From Hymenobacter cheonanensis (GTDB lineage: Bacteria > Bacteroidota > Bacteroidia > Cytophagales > Hymenobacteraceae), in assembly GCF_030581075.1 (NCBI RefSeq), contig NZ_JAUQSW010000005.1:124001-188000 (forward strand): DNA of 64,000 nt, written 5' to 3'. Positions 60,862 to 64,000 of this stretch are shown here, piece after piece (positions within the stretch are counted from its first letter, which is position 1; the number at the start of each line of letters is the position of its first letter). The position numbers were made by a program, and so were the translations under genes. The notes under the pieces are model-generated. The model saw nothing but the letters and a program-made list of their open reading frames with translations. It was not told the DNA's origin and did not search any database.

Positions 60862-61401
60862 TTACGCCGCCGCCTGCTTGGCAAACTGTACGTTGATAAG
60901 CAGCCTCACATCGTCGCCGAGCACGATGGCGCCGGCCTCGGTGATGCCGCCCCAGCTCAGGCCATAGTCTTTGCGGTTGATTTTGCCCGTTACCTCAAAG
61001 CCGGCCTTGGTGTTGCCGTAGAAGTCTACGGCCGTGCCACCGTACTCTACCTCGAGGGTTACGGGCTTGGTCACGTCCCTGATGGTGAGGTCGCCGGTGA
61101 GCTTATAATCGCTGCCACCCGCCTTCGTGAAGGAGGTGGACTGGAATTTAATTTGCGGGTATTGCGCGGCGTTGAAGAAGTCTTCGGCCTTAAGGTGCGC
61201 ATCGCGCTGCTCCTGGTTGGTATCGATGCTGTCTACCTCAAGTGAAAATTCCACCTGGCCGTTGTCGAAGTCATCGCCTTCGGTTTGGGCAGTGCCCGCA
61301 AACTTTTTGAACGAGCCGGTTACGGTTGAGATAACCAAGTGCTTGATTTTAAACTGCACTTCGGAATGCATCGGGTCGAGAACCCATTTGGTAGTGGCCA
61401 T
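60862..61401 (-). CDS. YceI family protein
   Basis: The ATG at 61401 (MATTKWVLDPMHSEVQFKIK) is the natural family start; the longer frame adds no signal peptide of note. 179 residues: MHSEVQFKIKHLVISTVTGS, DDFDNGQVEFSLEVDSIDTN, RDAHLKAEDFFNAAQYPQIK, GDLTIRDVTKPVTLEVEYGG and GFEVTGKINRKDYGLSWG. YceI folds are lipocalin-like and bind isoprenoids or amides. There is no signal peptide from this start, so it may be cytoplasmic, which some Bacteroidota copies are. Confidence 0.9.
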   Translation of the reverse strand: MATTKWVLDPMHSEVQFKIKHLVISTVTGSFKKFAGTAQTEGDDFDNGQVEFSLEVDSIDTNQEQRDAHLKAEDFFNAAQYPQIKFQSTSFTKAGGSDYKLTGDLTIRDVTKPVTLEVEYGGTAVDFYGNTKAGFEVTGKINRKDYGLSWGGITEAGAIVLGDDVRLLINVQFAKQAAA

Positions 61402-61509
61402 GCTTGGAAAGAAAAAGGGTGAAACGTGCGGCAAATATAGCGGCAATTTTCTTAAATCATGTACCAACATCATTCGAATTAACTCGCAGCTGAGGCAGTA
61501 ACTTGCCTC

Positions 61510-64000
61510 ATGCGAAAACTGCTTGCCGCGCTAGGGCTGGCGCTGCTCTCCGGCGGCCCGGCCGGGGCCCAAAGCCTACCCATTCTCAGCCAAAACCCGC
61601 CCGACCTGCGCTGGCAGGAAATCCGCAGCCCGCACTTCCGGGTGCTGTATCCAAAAGGGCTCGACACGGCGGCCCGGCGCACCGCTGGCCGCCTGGAGGC
61701 CGTGCACGGCCCCGACGGCGCCACGCTAGGGGTGCAGGCCCGGCCCATTGCGGTGGTGATGCAAAACCAAACCACCGTGAGCAACGGCTTCGTAACGTTT
61801 TTGCCGCGCCACGCCGAGTTTTTTACCACCCCCGACCAGGGCCAGGGGCTGGGCACCGTGGACTGGCTCGATGGGCTGGTGGTGCACGAGTTTCGGCACG
61901 TTAACCAGTTCGATAAGGCGCGGCAGGGATTTGGGCGGGTGGTGGTGCCACTCCTGGGCGACGGCGGGCTAGGGGTGGCGGCGGTGGGCGTGCCGCAGTG
62001 GTTTTTTGAGGGCGACGCGGTGGGCACCGAAACGGCCCTCACGCGCAGCGGGCGCGGGCGCATTCCGTACTTCGGCGTGGGCCTGCGGGCCAATTTGCTC
62101 GAAGGGCGTCGCTATACTTACCAAAAGGCGGTGAACGGCTCGCTACGCGACAACGTACCCAACTGGTACGTGCTGGGCTATTATTTAACTTCTTATGCCA
62201 AAGCGCACTACGGCCCCGACGTGTGGCGCCGGGCGCTGGATGAGTATTACCGCTTTCCGTTCTACCCCTTCTCGTTTTCCAACGGCCTGCGCCGCACCAC
62301 CGGCCTGCGCGTAGAGGACCTCTATGCCCGCACCATGCGCGAGCTGGACTCGACCTGGCGGGCGCAGGCGGCCGCCCGGCCCGCCCCCACGCCGGTGCGC
62401 GAGCTGGCCGGGCAGGCGCCCCCACGGGTGTTTACGCAGTATCAATACCCGCAGTATGTGAGCGACAGCACGGTGCTGGCCCTCAAAAGCGGCCTCGGCG
62501 ATATTGCGCAACTGGTGCTGCTAGGCCGGCACGGGCGCGAAGAGCGGGTGTTTACGCTGGGCCAGCAGAATATTCCGGAAATGCTGTCGGTGGGCGGGGG
62601 CAAGGTAGTGTGGCCCGAGTTTCGGCAAGACCCGCGCTGGGGCCAGCGCATCTACTCCGAGCTGAAGGTGCTGGATTTGAAGACCGGCCGGCTCACGCGC
62701 CTGGGCCGGGGGCAGCGCTACGCGGCCGCCGCGCTTTCGCCCAATGGCGAACTCATTGTGGCCGTGCGCACCGACGAGGCCTACCACCACGCGCTGGTGA
62801 TACTCGACGCCGCTACCGGCGCGGTGGTGCGCACGCTGCCCAACCCGCACAACGACTTTTACCAGCAGCCGCGCTGGTCGCCGAGCAGCCAGGCCATTGT
62901 GGCGGTAGCCCTGAGCGCGGCGGGCAAGACCCTGCAGCTCATCGAGCCCACGAGCGGGCTGGAGGTCAATATATTGCCGGTAGCCAACGTGAACCTGGCC
63001 AACCCGCAGCTGTGGGGCGAGTACGTGCTGTACAATTCGCCGCAGTCGGGCGTGGATAATATCTACGCCGTCAAGTACAGCACGCACCAGACTTACCAAG
63101 TAACGAACCGGCCCTTTGGCGCCTACCACGCGGCCGTGGCCCCCGATGGCCGCCACCTGGCCCTGCACGACTACCGCGCCACCGGCGCCCGCGTGGTCGA
63201 AATGCCCCTGGACCCCAGCACCTGGCTAGCCCTGCCCCAGCCCGCGCTCGACGATGCGCCCGCGCCCTTCGTGGCGGCGCTGGCGGCCGGCGAGCCGGCC
63301 GCGGCGCGCATTGCGGCGCTGCTGGCCTCGCCCGATTCGAGCGGGCCGCGCTACGGGGTGCGGCGCTACCGGCCGCTGGCCCACGCCTTCCGGGTGTTCA
63401 GCTACGGGGTGGTGCAGAGCCCGAGCGGCAACGCCGTGAGCGTGGGCCTGCGCTCGCAGGATTTTTTGAGTACGACCCAGCTTTTCGCGGGCCTGAGCTA
63501 CGACCAGACCGAGCGCACGCTGGCCGCTACCGGCGCCCTCAGCTACCAGGGCCGCTACCCGGTGCTCGACGTGGAAGCTACCTACGGCGGGCGCAACGCC
63601 ACGCGCTACTTCGACCGCGCCGCGCCGCTCGACAGCCTGCGCGGCACGCAGTGGCAGTATGCCCGCCTGCTGGCCGGCGTACGCCTGCCGCTGGTGCTCA
63701 CGCGCTCCAAGTACTTGCAGGCCCTCACGCTGGGGGCCTACTACCTGCACGAGCGGGTGTATAACTACTCGGCTACGCTGCGCAGCCTTTCCGAAGTGGG
63801 GCCCAACACGCCGCTGCACGCCGTGCAAACCTCGCTGGCCTACGCCAGCCAGCTCAAGCAGAGTGCCCGCGATGTGGCACCGCGCGGCGGCGCCACGCTG
63901 CTGGCTACGTATCGCACTACGCCCTTTGGCACGGCCTTGCAGGCTAGCCAGGTGGGGGTGCAGGCAGGCGTGTACCTGCCGGGGCTGGCCAGGCACCACG
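61510..64000 (+). CDS. Secreted gluzincin-like metalloprotease/beta-propeller protein, 3' partial
   Basis: An open frame runs from the ATG at 61510 to the window edge (830 codons) with no stop. It begins with a signal peptide (MRKLLAALGLALLSGGPAGA, then QS). At ~residues 118-125 lies VVHEFRHVNQF, an HExxH zinc motif. About 40 residues on, VPQWFFEGDAVGTE supplies the PxWFxEG Glu typical of gluzincins. The region from ~residue 310 shows TolB-like propeller repeats (LSPNGELIVAV, QQPRWSPSSQAIVAVALS). From ~residue 630 it shows an outer-membrane beta-barrel style (alternating aromatic strands). The rest lies off the window. Probably outer-membrane-associated; the peptidase role is inferred. Confidence 0.75.
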   Translation, partial: MRKLLAALGLALLSGGPAGAQSLPILSQNPPDLRWQEIRSPHFRVLYPKGLDTAARRTAGRLEAVHGPDGATLGVQARPIAVVMQNQTTVSNGFVTFLPRHAEFFTTPDQGQGLGTVDWLDGLVVHEFRHVNQFDKARQGFGRVVVPLLGDGGLGVAAVGVPQWFFEGDAVGTETALTRSGRGRIPYFGVGLRANLLEGRRYTYQKAVNGSLRDNVPNWYVLGYYLTSYAKAHYGPDVWRRALDEYYRFPFYPFSFSNGLRRTTGLRVEDLYARTMRELDSTWRAQAAARPAPTPVRELAGQAPPRVFTQYQYPQYVSDSTVLALKSGLGDIAQLVLLGRHGREERVFTLGQQNIPEMLSVGGGKVVWPEFRQDPRWGQRIYSELKVLDLKTGRLTRLGRGQRYAAAALSPNGELIVAVRTDEAYHHALVILDAATGAVVRTLPNPHNDFYQQPRWSPSSQAIVAVALSAAGKTLQLIEPTSGLEVNILPVANVNLANPQLWGEYVLYNSPQSGVDNIYAVKYSTHQTYQVTNRPFGAYHAAVAPDGRHLALHDYRATGARVVEMPLDPSTWLALPQPALDDAPAPFVAALAAGEPAAARIAALLASPDSSGPRYGVRRYRPLAHAFRVFSYGVVQSPSGNAVSVGLRSQDFLSTTQLFAGLSYDQTERTLAATGALSYQGRYPVLDVEATYGGRNATRYFDRAAPLDSLRGTQWQYARLLAGVRLPLVLTRSKYLQALTLGAYYLHERVYNYSATLRSLSEVGPNTPLHAVQTSLAYASQLKQSARDVAPRGGATLLATYRTTPFGTALQASQVGVQAGVYLPGLARHH

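Overview
The window looks like a chromosomal segment of a pigmented, GC-rich member of the Bacteroidota, most likely Hymenobacter or a close relative. The evidence: several secreted proteins end in type IX secretion (T9SS) sorting domains; there is a PID-CTERM sorting protein; the order rpmB-rpmG-DUF4295-ftsY is typical of the phylum; promoters read TTG-(20/21 nt)-TAnnTTTG, the Bacteroidota pattern; Shine-Dalgarno sequences are mostly absent; and long palindromic intergenic repeats recur.

Layout. 1-4130: secreted or lipid-anchored host proteins (a T9SS protein cut by the window edge, a GH18 chitinase flanked by an intact SH3b gene and a 3' remnant of the same family, an NTF2-like protein, a small secreted protein). 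4181-19058: a prophage or phage-derived element of about 15 kb. Nearly all of its genes lie on the minus strand: tape measure, two tandem paralogues in the tail-chaperone position, sigma-like factor, two tiny HTH proteins, replicative helicase, replication initiator, Rha-type regulator, excisionase-like protein and a frameshifted Cro-like protein. Divergently come a CI-like repressor and a tyrosine integrase. No terminase, portal, capsid, tail-fibre or lysis gene is visible, so it is truncated, domesticated or a satellite. It carries two striking repeat systems: paired half-sites that vary together (about 10478-10930) and an iteron-like palindrome array inside the initiator gene (13587-13867).

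19117-46780: housekeeping and envelope genes: LVIVD/T9SS protein, Pmp3, GH3-like ligase, lptB, two tandem DUF4331 proteins, PID-CTERM protein, cupin, DoxX-like, VWA lipoprotein, amino acid permease, two tandem paralogous lipoproteins, DUF92, GNAT, hemB, rocD, RidA, DUF5522, ribosomal proteins, ftsY, a Rieske-like lipoprotein, tRNA-Asn, DUF3500 and an O-methyltransferase. 46800-47602: an intact IS5-family element with a slippery A7 frameshift site, sitting just after the stop codon of a sodium/sugar symporter gene (47611-49299). That symporter is paired with a GH43 glycosidase.

51155-59118: a co-directional surface-sugar cluster: a CDP-glycerol-transferase-like enzyme, an SpsF-like cytidylyltransferase, a two-subunit transketolase, a class III PLP aminotransferase, an SDR, a KdsC-like phosphatase and a NeuB-like synthase without its usual C-terminal SAF domain. 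Together these suggest a pathway to a CMP-activated nonulosonate-like sugar whose acceptor chain is made by a dedicated transketolase and aminotransferase. I do not recognise this combination as a described pathway, and it is the best candidate here for a new biosynthetic system. After it come a sterol-desaturase-like hydroxylase, an SMR-like protein, a YceI protein, and the start of a large secreted HExxH metalloprotease-like/beta-propeller protein that runs off the window.

All functional calls come from motif reading by eye; no database search was run.
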